Positions 5,721-11,376 of a DNA stretch of 11,662 nucleotides are shown here, in pieces. The DNA lies in the NCBI GenBank assembly GCA_021781075.1, contig JAJXXN010000233.1, forward strand, positions 1-11,662. Reading direction: 5' to 3'. Below the pieces are notes generated by a model that saw only the letters and a program-made list of their open reading frames with translations, was not told the origin of the DNA and ran no database searches. Every line of letters begins with the position of its first letter. Position 1 is the first letter of the stretch. Both the position numbers and the translations under genes were made by a program. This DNA comes from Acidobacteriota bacterium (lineage in GTDB: Bacteria; Acidobacteriota; Terriglobia; Terriglobales; Acidobacteriaceae).

Positions 5721-6026
5721 CTAGTTGATCGCCGACTCGTCGACCTGGACGAGGTTTGAACGGCGAACGATCTCTTCAAGGGCCCAGCGCTTCAGCTTGC
5801 TCGTCGGGCGGGTTTCGCGGATGCGCACCACGTCGCCGACACGCGCCGAGTTCTGCTCATCGTGGGCATAAAACTTCTTCGAGCTGCGCACAATCCTCTT
5901 GTACTTGGGATGAGCCTTGCGCATCTCGACCTCGACCACTATGGTCTTCTGCATCTTGGTCGAAACCACCTCGCCCACCTTCTCATTGCGCCGCGTCTCG
6001 GCACCCTTCTCCGTCACTTGCGTCAT
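5721..6026 (-). CDS. rpsQ: 30S ribosomal protein S17
   Basis: S17 is a primary binder of the 5' domain of 16S rRNA. The protein is 101 aa, slightly longer than the usual 80-90 because of about 15 extra charged residues at the N-terminus (MTQVTEKGAETRRNEK). The OB-fold core begins GEVVSTKMQKTIVVEV at about residues 18-33, and continues with HPKYKRIVRSSKKFYAHDE and GDVVRIRETRPTSKLKRW. The start overlaps the rpmC stop by 4 nt (ATGA). It has an AAGGGAG ribosome binding site inside rpmC, so the two are probably translationally coupled. Confidence 0.96.
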   Translation of the reverse strand: MTQVTEKGAETRRNEKVGEVVSTKMQKTIVVEVEMRKAHPKYKRIVRSSKKFYAHDEQNSARVGDVVRIRETRPTSKLKRWALEEIVRRSNLVQVDESAIN

Positions 6027-6235
6027 GCACGCGCTCCCTTCTTCGTCGCGAGCTCGCGCTCACGGGCCACGGTCTTGATGCGGGCAATGTCCTTCTTCAG
6101 CTCGCGAATCTTCTTCACGCCGTCATTCTGCCCCAGCGAGAGCTGAAAGCGGAGACGGAAAAGCTGCTCGGCAGCCTGCTTCTGCTCCACCACCAGCTGA
6201 TCGTCGCTCAAGTTGCGAATCTTCGTCAGTTCCAT
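6023..6235 (-). CDS. rpmC: 50S ribosomal protein L29
   Basis: L29 lies beside L23 at the peptide exit tunnel and contributes to the docking site of chaperones and SRP. The protein is 70 aa, an all-helical pair as usual. MELTKIRNLSDDQLVVEQKQAAEQLFRLRFQLSLGQNDGVKKIRELKKDIARIKTV shows the expected L29 pattern, with the LFRLRFQ and IRELKKDIARIKT signature blocks. The C-terminus is basic. The gene overlaps rpsQ by 4 nt and follows rplP after 49 nt. The ribosome binding site is weak (GTGAGAAG). Confidence 0.95.
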   Translation of the reverse strand: MELTKIRNLSDDQLVVEQKQAAEQLFRLRFQLSLGQNDGVKKIRELKKDIARIKTVARERELATKKGARA

Positions 6236-6284
6236 CGTTGCTTCTCACTTTTCCCGGACATGCGATGCCGGGGGTTTCAAATTC

Positions 6285-6722
6285 CTACTTGGCTGCCACT
6301 GCCGCCACGGTCACGCCGGGACGCATCACAAACTTCGTCTTCAAAGGCAGCTTGTTGGAGGCAAGACGCATCGCCTCTTGCGCAACATCGGGCGTCACAC
6401 CCTCCATCTCGAAGAGGATCTTGCCCGGCCGAACCACCGCAACCCAGTGGTCAAGCGCACCCTTGCCGGAACCCATTCGGACTTCGGCCGGCTTCTTGGT
6501 GATTGGCTTGTCCGGGAACAGGCGCAACCACACCTTGCCGCCGCGCTTGATAAAACGCGTCATCGCGATACGGCTGGCCTCGATCTGGCGGTCGGTTATA
6601 TAACCGCACTCCATCACCTTCAAGCCGTACTCGCCGAAGGACAGGCTTGAGCCGCGCCACGCCTTGCCGCGCATCTTGCCCTTCTGCTGCTTGCGGTACT
6701 TCACCTTCTTTGGCATCAACAT
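6285..6722 (-). CDS. rplP: 50S ribosomal protein L16
   Basis: L16 lines the A-site tRNA corridor of the 50S subunit and is needed for late assembly of the peptidyl transferase centre. The protein is 145 aa. MLMPKKVKYRKQQKGKMRGKA at the N-terminus, RQIEASRIAMTRFIKRGGKVWLRLFPDKPITKKP at about 45-78, and VRMGSGKGALDHWVAVVRPGKILFE at about 81-105 are unmistakable. Arg82 corresponds to the arginine hydroxylated in E. coli, which lacks the Ser seen at 85 (usually Lys). The start at 6722 has a GAGGG site about 9 nt upstream; a second ATG is at codon 3. A 121-nt repeat-bearing spacer separates it from rpsC. Confidence 0.97.
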   Translation of the reverse strand: MLMPKKVKYRKQQKGKMRGKAWRGSSLSFGEYGLKVMECGYITDRQIEASRIAMTRFIKRGGKVWLRLFPDKPITKKPAEVRMGSGKGALDHWVAVVRPGKILFEMEGVTPDVAQEAMRLASNKLPLKTKFVMRPGVTVAAVAAK

Positions 6723-6731
6723 AACGTAAAT

Positions 6732-6742
6732 CCCTCAAAAAC
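6732..6742 (-). repeat. 11-bp direct repeat copy containing the rplP ribosome binding site
   Basis: GTTTTTGAGGG on the minus strand. An identical copy lies 68 nt upstream in the mRNA at 6800-6810. The GAGGG part of this copy is the likely Shine-Dalgarno site of rplP. Confidence 0.55.
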
Positions 6743-6840
6743 AGTTCTTGGTTCCACGCTCTCGGTTCCCTGTTGCTCCCACACCTGGCTTGCCGCCACC
6801 CCTCAAAAACCAGGAACTGGCAACCGTGGGCTGAGAACCG
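6743..6840. repeat. Opposed heptamer arrays in the rpsC-rplP spacer
   Basis: On the plus strand 6813-6840 reads in 7-nt steps GGAACTG, GCAACCG, TGGGCTG, AGAACCG. On the minus strand, 6769 to 6742 reads GGAACCG, AGAGCGT, GGAACCA, AGAACTG. The first and last units of the two arms match at 6 of 7 positions each, in inverted orientation, so the arms can partly pair. The 11-bp word CCCTCAAAAAC occurs at 6732-6742 and 6800-6810 beside each arm. This looks like a small heptamer-built repeat element. Confidence 0.55.
6800..6810 (-). repeat. Second copy of the 11-bp direct repeat
   Basis: Identical to 6732-6742 (minus strand GTTTTTGAGGG). It has the same GAGGG core but no start codon at a useful distance in a coding frame. 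Confidence 0.5.
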
Positions 6841-6843
6841 CCC

Positions 6844-7515
6844 TTAAAACACTCCCGAACCGGCCGCGGCTGGCGCCTGACGACGCTTCTGCTCGTAAAT
6901 GTCGCCGCGATAAATCCAGGTCTTGACCCCGATCACCCCGTAGGTCGTCTGCGCCTCGGCAAAGCCGTAATCGATGTCAGCACGCAGCGTGTGCAGTGGC
7001 AGGCGGCCCTGCAGGTACCATTCGGAACGCGCAATCTCATTGCCATTCAGGCGGCCCGAAACGCGCACCTTGATGCCCTTGCAGCCAAAGCGCAGCGCGG
7101 AGTCGACGCTCTTGCGCATGGCGCGGCGGAAGCTGACACGCTTCTCGAGCTGGACGGCGATGTTCTCGGCGACAAGCTGGGCGTCAAGCTCCGGCTTGTT
7201 GACCTCGATGATGTCAATGAACACATCGCGGTTGGTGCGCTTGCCAAGCTCCACCTTGAGCTTCTCAATCTCCGCGCCCTTCCTGCCGATGATGATGCCC
7301 GGGCGCGCCGTGCGGATCAGGAAACGGAGCTTGTTGCCCGGACGCTCAATCTCAACCGAGCTGACCCCGGCGGCCTTGAGCTTGTCGCGCAATTCGGCCT
7401 TCAGCTTGATATCCTCGACCAGCATCTTGTCGTAGTCGCGCTCGGAAAACCAGCGCGAACGCCACGGCTTGTTGACGCCGAGCCGAAAACCATAAGGGTG
7501 GACTTTCTGTCCCAT
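6844..7515 (-). CDS. rpsC: 30S ribosomal protein S3
   Basis: S3 forms, with S4 and S5, the mRNA entry tunnel of the 30S head. The protein is 223 aa, within the family range. MGQKVHPYGFRLGVNKPWRSRWF opens the N-terminal domain. A type II KH domain carries the GxxG loop at RPGIIIGRKGAEIEKL (about 71-86). FRRAMRK (about 129-135) holds the basic residues linked to mRNA unwinding in E. coli S3. The C-terminal domain includes VRVSGRLNGNEIARSEWYLQGRLPLHTLRADIDY at about 150-183. It ends in a short alanine-rich tail. TAGGAG lies 7 nt before the ATG. It sits between rplV (75 nt upstream) and rplP (121 nt downstream). Confidence 0.98.
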   Translation of the reverse strand: MGQKVHPYGFRLGVNKPWRSRWFSERDYDKMLVEDIKLKAELRDKLKAAGVSSVEIERPGNKLRFLIRTARPGIIIGRKGAEIEKLKVELGKRTNRDVFIDIIEVNKPELDAQLVAENIAVQLEKRVSFRRAMRKSVDSALRFGCKGIKVRVSGRLNGNEIARSEWYLQGRLPLHTLRADIDYGFAEAQTTYGVIGVKTWIYRGDIYEQKRRQAPAAAGSGVF

Positions 7516-7590
7516 GCTTGACTCCTAAGTACTCCGGGCCGCTCATCACGGTCCCATCGATTGCCGCCCCCGCGGGGACGGGTTCAAAAT

Positions 7591-8097
7591 CTACTTCCTG
7601 GTCGCCTTCTTTGCCGGTGCCTTTTTGGCTGCGGCCTTCTTGGCGGGGGCTTTCGTCTCGGTTTGCGGCTCGTCAACCTTGGTCACAAGCTCCTGGCTCA
7701 TGGCGTTGCGCTCGGCAACTGAAACAATGATGTGCGCCAAGCGCCTCTGGTAGCGGAATGCGCGCCCCATCGGCGCGGGGCGGATGCGCTTCATGCGCGG
7801 CCCTTCATTGGCCAGTGCCTGCTTGACGTAGAGATTGTCCACATCCAGGTCGTGCCCCTGCTCGCCGGCCACGTAACGCGCATTGTCAACCGCCGAAGTC
7901 AACAGCTTCTTGACCACCGGGGCAATGCGCTTCTTCGAGAAGGCCGCCGTGTCAAGCGCCTCCTGAACACCGAGGCCCTTGATCATGTCGAGAACCAGCC
8001 GCGCCTTCTGTGGCGAGACTCGCTGAAAACGGGCTTCCGCGCGGTACTCACGCACGCCCGCCGCCACGCCCTTCTTCTTTTTCGTTGCTACTGCCAT
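7591..8097 (-). CDS. rplV: 50S ribosomal protein L22 with basic C-terminal tail
   Basis: L22 reaches from the surface into the peptide exit tunnel, where its beta-hairpin contacts the nascent chain and macrolides. The protein is 168 aa against the usual 110-120. The core spans about residues 13-130: YRAEARFQRVSPQKARLVLDMIKG, then ALANEGPRMKRIRPAPMGRAFRYQRRLAHIIVSV, which includes the tunnel hairpin. Residues 131-168 are an extra low-complexity tail with two copies of APAKKA (150-155 and 160-165), resembling a histone H1-like or other disordered basic extension. The start at 8097 gives a lysine-rich N-terminus (MAVATKKKKG). The ribosome binding site is a modest AAAGGCG, just after a possible stem at 8112-8143. 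Confidence 0.96.
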   Translation of the reverse strand: MAVATKKKKGVAAGVREYRAEARFQRVSPQKARLVLDMIKGLGVQEALDTAAFSKKRIAPVVKKLLTSAVDNARYVAGEQGHDLDVDNLYVKQALANEGPRMKRIRPAPMGRAFRYQRRLAHIIVSVAERNAMSQELVTKVDEPQTETKAPAKKAAAKKAPAKKATRK

Positions 8098-8111
8098 CTC
8101 TTTCGCCTTTC

Positions 8112-8143
8112 AAAGCGGTTGCGTCTGAAATTGCCGCCGCTTT
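8112..8143 (-). other. Possible stem in front of the rplV ribosome binding site
   Basis: AAAGCGG (8112-8118) pairs perfectly with CCGCTTT (8137-8143), leaving an 18-nt loop. The structure ends about 14 nt before the rplV ATG. A second stem, TGCTTC (8157-8162) with GAAGCA (8171-8176), lies further upstream in the same 122-nt spacer. Nothing else is evident in the spacer. Confidence 0.4.
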
Positions 8144-8219
8144 TCAAAACTTTTTCTGCTTCCTGAAGCCGAAGCACTCAATCCAGCCAAGATCAAACCG
8201 TCAACCGATCTCTGGCAAT

Positions 8220-8507
8220 TTACTTTGCCTTCGCCGTCGTCTCGGCCGCCTTCACGCTGTGGCCCTTGAAAGTCCGGGTGGGGGCAAACTCGCCCAGTTT
8301 GTGTCCAACCATGTTCTCGGTCACATAGACGGGTACAAATTTTTTGCCGTTGTGCACGGCGATGGTGTGGCCGACAAACTCCGGGAAGATCGTCGAGCGA
8401 CGCGACCAGGTTTTTACAACCTTCTTGTCGTTCGCTTTGTTCAACACCTCGATCTTTACGCTGAGGTGCGCATCTACAAATGGACCCTTTTTGGTAGAAC
8501 GTGCCAT
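8220..8507 (-). CDS. rpsS: 30S ribosomal protein S19
   Basis: S19 lies in the 30S head, partners S13 and contacts A-site tRNA. The protein is 95 aa, the family length. MARSTKKGPFVDAHL starts the protein, WSRRSTIFPEFVGHTIAVHNGKKFVPVYV spans about residues 34-62, and the family signature GHKLGEFAPTRTFKGH occurs at 68-83. The basic C-terminus is KAAETTAKAK. It starts 18 nt after rplB, with a GGAG site 9 nt and AAGGA directly before the ATG. rplV follows after a 122-nt spacer. Confidence 0.98.
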   Translation of the reverse strand: MARSTKKGPFVDAHLSVKIEVLNKANDKKVVKTWSRRSTIFPEFVGHTIAVHNGKKFVPVYVTENMVGHKLGEFAPTRTFKGHSVKAAETTAKAK

Positions 8508-8525
8508 TCCTTGAGCTCCTATGCC

Positions 8526-9350
8526 TTACTTCGACCGGCGGCTGACGATGAACGCGTCCGTCCGCTTGTTGTTGCGCGTCTTGTAGCCGCGTGTCGGCTG
8601 GCCCCACGGCGTTACCGGGTGACGGCCGCCCGAGGTCTTGCCCTCGCCGCCGCCATGCGGGTGGTCCACCGGGTTCATGGCGACACCACGGTTGGTCGGG
8701 CGGATGCCCTTCCAGCGGTTGCGTCCCGCCTTGCCGATCGAAACGTTTTCATGGTCCGTGTTGCCAACCTGCCCAATGGTGGCCATGCACTCCACCAGCA
8801 CCTTGCGCGTCTCGCCGGAAGGAAGCTTCAGCAGCGCATATTCGCCTTCCTTGGCAACCAACTGCGCCTGCGCCCCTGCCGAGCGCGCCATTTGCGCACC
8901 CTTGCCCGGACGCAGCTCAATGGCATGGACCGTCGTGCCGGCGGGAATGTTCTTGAGCGGCAACGCGTTCCCCACCAGGATGTCCGCCTCGGGGCCGGAG
9001 CTGACCGTCTGGCCGACCTTCAAGCCGATGGGCTGGAGGATGTAGCGCTTCTCGCCGTCCGCATAATGGATCAGCGCAATGCGCGCCGAGCGGTTGGGGT
9101 CGTACTCAATGGTCGCGACCTTGCCCGGAATCCCGGATTTGTCCCGCTTGAAATCGATCAGGCGCAGCTTGCGCTTGTGGCCTCCGCCATGGTGGCGGAT
9201 CGTCATGTCGCCGGAGTTGCGGCGACCGCCGGTGCGCTTTCTGATCTCGACAAGCGGCTTGTGCGGCGTCGATGTTGTCAGGTCCTCGTTTGAAAGGGCC
9301 GTCTGAAAACGCAGCGTCGGCGTAATGGGTCTGAATGTCTTGATTGCCAT
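8526..9350 (-). CDS. rplB: 50S ribosomal protein L2
   Basis: L2 is one of the most conserved ribosomal proteins; it is required for subunit joining and supports the peptidyl transferase centre. The protein is 274 aa, as expected. MAIKTFRPITPTLRF begins it, HHGGGHKRKLRLIDFKR lies at about 53-69, and an SH3/OB region occurs in the middle. The C-terminal signature MNPVDHPHGGGEGKTSGGRHPVTPWG is at about 225-250, with the functionally important histidine at about 230. The frame is open to an ATG at 9389, but homologues start at 9350 and GAGGA (9358-9362) lies 7 nt before it. A 133-nt spacer with a hairpin and heptamers separates it from rplW. Confidence 0.98.
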   Translation of the reverse strand: MAIKTFRPITPTLRFQTALSNEDLTTSTPHKPLVEIRKRTGGRRNSGDMTIRHHGGGHKRKLRLIDFKRDKSGIPGKVATIEYDPNRSARIALIHYADGEKRYILQPIGLKVGQTVSSGPEADILVGNALPLKNIPAGTTVHAIELRPGKGAQMARSAGAQAQLVAKEGEYALLKLPSGETRKVLVECMATIGQVGNTDHENVSIGKAGRNRWKGIRPTNRGVAMNPVDHPHGGGEGKTSGGRHPVTPWGQPTRGYKTRNNKRTDAFIVSRRSK

Positions 9351-9357
9351 CTTCGTT

Positions 9358-9362
9358 TCCTC
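9358..9362 (-). promoter_or_regulatory. Ribosome binding site that fixes the rplB start
   Basis: GAGGA on the minus strand, 7 nt before ATG 9348-9350. It supports the canonical MAIKTFRP start rather than the 13-residue in-frame extension from 9389. Confidence 0.6.
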
Positions 9363-9406
9363 GCGTGTGGCCGTTGCGTCATCCGCCACGGTCTCACGCT
9401 ATTCTC

Positions 9407-9426
9407 CGGGGCCGCATTCGGCCCCG
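9407..9426 (-). other. Perfect 8-bp hairpin in the rplW-rplB spacer
   Basis: CGGGGCCG, loop CATT, CGGCCCCG on the plus strand: an 8-bp perfect GC-rich stem. It lies 56 nt before the rplB start, next to the heptamer array at 9437-9471. On the mRNA it is followed by GAGAATAG, not a U-tract, so it is not a Rho-independent terminator. Confidence 0.6.
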
Positions 9427-9436
9427 ATAATTCTTC

Positions 9437-9471
9437 TGCCTGCAGCCTGCCATATCGGCAAACCGCCAACC
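9437..9471. repeat. Degenerate heptamer repeat in the rplW-rplB spacer
   Basis: Plus strand in 7-nt steps: TGCCTGC, AGCCTGC, CATATCG, GCAAACC, GCCAACC. Units 1 and 2 match at 6 of 7 positions, and units 4 and 5 at 6 of 7, all in one phase. It follows the rplW stop codon by 12 nt. Confidence 0.45.
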
Positions 9472-9483
9472 AGTGCACGCCGT

Positions 9484-9777
9484 TTAAAGGTTGCTCACAT
9501 ACTCGGGCATCTTCTCGCCCTTCTTGAGACGCACATAGGCCTTCTTCCAGTCCGGCTTATAACCGGCATACTGGCCGCGGCGGCGCTCTTTGCCAAGCAC
9601 GTTCGCGGTGCGTACCGTCTCGACCTTCACCTTGAAGAGAGCCTCTACTGCCTGCTTCACTTCATTCTTGGTCGCCCCCGGGGCCACATCAAAAATCAAA
9701 GTGCCCTCGGTTTCCTTCTTCGCAAGCCCCTTTTCCGTAATCAGGGGACGGCGGATTGCTGTGTAAACTGTCGGCAT
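9484..9777 (-). CDS. rplW: 50S ribosomal protein L23
   Basis: L23 sits at the polypeptide exit and is the docking point for trigger factor and SRP. The protein is 97 aa, normal. MPTVYTAIRRPLITEKGLAK holds the family start, with the RRPLITEK block at about 9-16. The middle reads FDVAPGATKNEVKQAVEALFKVKVETVRTANV (family VNTLNV-type strand), followed by the basic loop KERRRGQYAGYKPDWKKAYVRL. Its ATG overlaps the rplD stop by one base. A near-perfect AGGAGGTG site within the end of rplD implies strong translational coupling. Confidence 0.97.
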   Translation of the reverse strand: MPTVYTAIRRPLITEKGLAKKETEGTLIFDVAPGATKNEVKQAVEALFKVKVETVRTANVLGKERRRGQYAGYKPDWKKAYVRLKKGEKMPEYVSNL

Positions 9778-10448
9778 CAGGCCACCTCCTGCGCGGCTTT
9801 GCGCTTTGAAATCGTCTTGGCAAGGTTCTCAGCCAGCTGCTCAATGGCCGCCTTGGAAAAAATGGCGCGCTCATAGCGGAGCAGGTCATAGGGATGCACC
9901 TCGTTGTTCAGCACAAGCTCAACACCCTTCAGGTTGCGCGAGCCGAGAAGCAGGGCCTTTGACAGCTCCTTGCCATTCTCCACAAGCAGGGCCGTGCGCT
10001 TGACCTCAAGCTTGTCCAGGGCCGAGCGATAGAGCTTAGTCTTGGCATCCTTCAACTCAAGCGTGTCAACCACCGTCAGCTTGCCGTCGGCAAGTTTTGA
10101 CGCCAGCGCGGCGCGCAAGGCGCCGAGCAGCTTCTTGCGCGGGAACGCGTAGTCATAGCTGCGAGGCTGGGGCCCGTGCACCGTGCCACCGTGGCGCCAG
10201 AGAGGGGAACGGACACTGCCAATGCGGGCGCGACCGGTACCTTTCTGCTTCCAAAGCTTTTTGCCCGAACCGGCGACCAGCTTGCGGTTCTTGGTGGCGT
10301 GCGTACCCTGGCGCAGCGAGGCACGGTAGTGTTTCACCGCCTCCCAGAGGAGGGCCTCGTTGACCTGCGCGGGCCCGAAGACGGCATCGGCCAATTCAAC
10401 CGATCCCACCTTCTTCCCTTCGAGATTCAATACATCCACTTTTGCCAT
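9777..10448 (-). CDS. rplD: 50S ribosomal protein L4
   Basis: L4 is an early 50S assembly protein whose long loop lines the exit tunnel; in enterobacteria it also represses the S10 operon by binding the leader upstream of rpsJ, which is outside this window. The protein is 223 aa, slightly above the usual 200-210. The tunnel loop is visible as KLWKQKGTGRARIGSVRSPLWRHGGTVHGPQPRSYDY (about 64-100). The KQKGTGRAR segment, where macrolide-resistance changes occur elsewhere, looks wild type. Downstream helices are regular. It overlaps rplW by one base and follows rplC after a 95-nt spacer with a strong hairpin. The ribosome binding site is only a purine run (GAAGAAG). Confidence 0.97.
   Translation of the reverse strand: MAKVDVLNLEGKKVGSVELADAVFGPAQVNEALLWEAVKHYRASLRQGTHATKNRKLVAGSGKKLWKQKGTGRARIGSVRSPLWRHGGTVHGPQPRSYDYAFPRKKLLGALRAALASKLADGKLTVVDTLELKDAKTKLYRSALDKLEVKRTALLVENGKELSKALLLGSRNLKGVELVLNNEVHPYDLLRYERAIFSKAAIEQLAENLAKTISKRKAAQEVA
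9783..9790 (-). promoter_or_regulatory. Near-consensus Shine-Dalgarno site for rplW
   Basis: AGGAGGTG on the minus strand, ending a few nt before the rplW ATG and lying in the last codons of rplD (QEVA). It is the best ribosome binding site in the window. Confidence 0.7.
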
Positions 10449-10463
10449 CGTCTTCTTCTTTCA

Positions 10464-10491
10464 CTGGCCGGGGGAGTTTGACCCCCGCCAG
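10464..10491 (-). other. Strong hairpin in the rplC-rplD spacer (10-bp stem, one bulge)
   Basis: CTGG, a bulged C, CGGGGG, loop AGTTTGA, CCCCCG, CCAG: ten pairs with one bulge. It ends 15 nt before the rplD start codon, directly upstream of the purine-rich initiation region. On the mRNA it is followed by TGAAAGAAGAAGACG, so it lacks the U-tract of a terminator. Confidence 0.65.
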
Positions 10492-10543
10492 CTTCAATTC
10501 ATTCGGGAGGCTTGTTCCACCAGCCCGTCAAACCCTTGGCGCA

Positions 10544-11269
10544 CTACTTCTTCTTGGCGCTTGCCTTCTTTGATGCCTTCAACGGATCGACCGTACCGCT
10601 GCCGCCGAAGCCACGGCGCTCGCGCGGCGGGGCCTTGGGCTTCGAAATCAACACATAGCCGTCCTTCGCGCCCGGTACCGCCCCCTCAACCATCAGCAGG
10701 TTTTCCTCGAGGTCGACGCCGCGAATGCGCAGGTTGCGCACTGTCACCTGGTCCACTCCAAAGTGGCCGGGCATGCGCTGGCCAGGGAAAACACGGCTCG
10801 GAAAGCTCGATGCGCCGATTGAACCCTGCACCTGGAACATATGGCCGTGCGACTTGGGGCCGCCGCCGAAACCATGGCGACGAACAACACCCGCAAAACC
10901 ACGCCCCTTCGACGTGCCAATCACATCCACAAACTTGTCCTCGGCGAAAAGATCCACCAGCACGCGATCACCCGCCTTGACCTCCGCCTCGCCTTCCTTC
11001 GCCGCAAGCACGCCAACCTCGCGCAACTCGCGCATCGGCGGGGCTTCGGTCTTTTTCAGGTGGCCCGTCATGGGCTTGGTCAGGTTTGATGCCTTCACAA
11101 ACTCGACCAGTCCAATCTGCGCGGCGTCATAGCCGTCCTTCGCCGCCGTCTTCAACTGCGTCACGACGCAGGGGCCGGCCTGCAATACCGTGATCGGGTG
11201 CACCTCGCCCTTCTCATCGAAGACCTGGGTCATGCCGATTTTTTTACCGATGATTCCCGTTACCGCCAT
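10544..11269 (-). CDS. rplC: 50S ribosomal protein L3 with basic C-terminal tail
   Basis: L3 is an early assembly protein whose central loop reaches towards the peptidyl transferase centre. The protein is 241 aa, against about 205-215 in most bacteria. MAVTGIIGKKIGMTQVFDEKGEV begins it. The central extension contains GTSKGRGFAGVVRRHGFGGGPKSHGHMF (about 118-145), then GSIGASSFPSRVFPGQRMPGHFG (about 149-171), with a serine where E. coli has the modified glutamine. The domain ends near PKAP at residue 214. A tail of about 27 residues, rich in Gly, Lys and Ala (ASKKASAKKK at the end), follows. AGGAGAGG precedes the ATG by a few bases. Confidence 0.97.
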   Translation of the reverse strand: MAVTGIIGKKIGMTQVFDEKGEVHPITVLQAGPCVVTQLKTAAKDGYDAAQIGLVEFVKASNLTKPMTGHLKKTEAPPMRELREVGVLAAKEGEAEVKAGDRVLVDLFAEDKFVDVIGTSKGRGFAGVVRRHGFGGGPKSHGHMFQVQGSIGASSFPSRVFPGQRMPGHFGVDQVTVRNLRIRGVDLEENLLMVEGAVPGAKDGYVLISKPKAPPRERRGFGGSGTVDPLKASKKASAKKK

Positions 11270-11288
11270 TTTTCACCTCTCCTCATCA

Positions 11289-11310
11289 TGCGGTGGCGTT
11301 TGCCGCCGCA
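11289..11310 (-). other. Hairpin in the rpsJ-rplC spacer (9 bp with one mismatch)
   Basis: TGCGGTGGC, loop GTTT, GCCGCCGCA: nine positions with one mismatch. It lies 19 nt upstream of the rplC start. A second short stem, GGCCC TTCC GGGCC (11318-11331), lies beside it and is followed by TTTT on the plus strand only, that is against the direction of transcription. Confidence 0.45.
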
Positions 11311-11376
11311 CTGCCGGGGCCCTTCCGGGCCTTTTGGATTCAACATCCCAGCGATGCCATTCCGCACCGCGGGCGC

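Noticed and set aside
4484..5728. Long open frame on the plus strand (414 codons)
   Set aside because: It runs antisense to rplX, rplN and rplE, which are clearly real. Its wording is Arg/Ala/His/Leu-rich as expected from the complement of GC-rich coding DNA, and no family is recognisable.
6732..6840. Repeats in the rpsC-rplP spacer as a CRISPR array
   Set aside because: Units are 7 nt with no spacers of regular length, and no cas genes are present.
8163..8215. Possible internal promoter in the rpsS-rplV spacer (TTGACG on the minus strand)
   Set aside because: The hexamer 17 nt downstream (TTGAGT) is a poor -10 match, so it is not supported.
8010..9293. Long open frame on the plus strand (427 codons)
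   Set aside because: Antisense shadow of rplB and rpsS; no recognisable domain and no plausible ribosome binding site.
9351..9389. In-frame extension of rplB from 9389
   Set aside because: Canonical MAIKTFRP start has GAGGA 7 nt upstream; the extra 13 residues are not conserved as far as I recall.
897..10491. Spacer hairpins as Rho-independent terminators
   Set aside because: None has a U-tract on the minus-strand transcript; the only T-run that follows a stem (11332-11335) is on the plus strand, where there is no gene to terminate.
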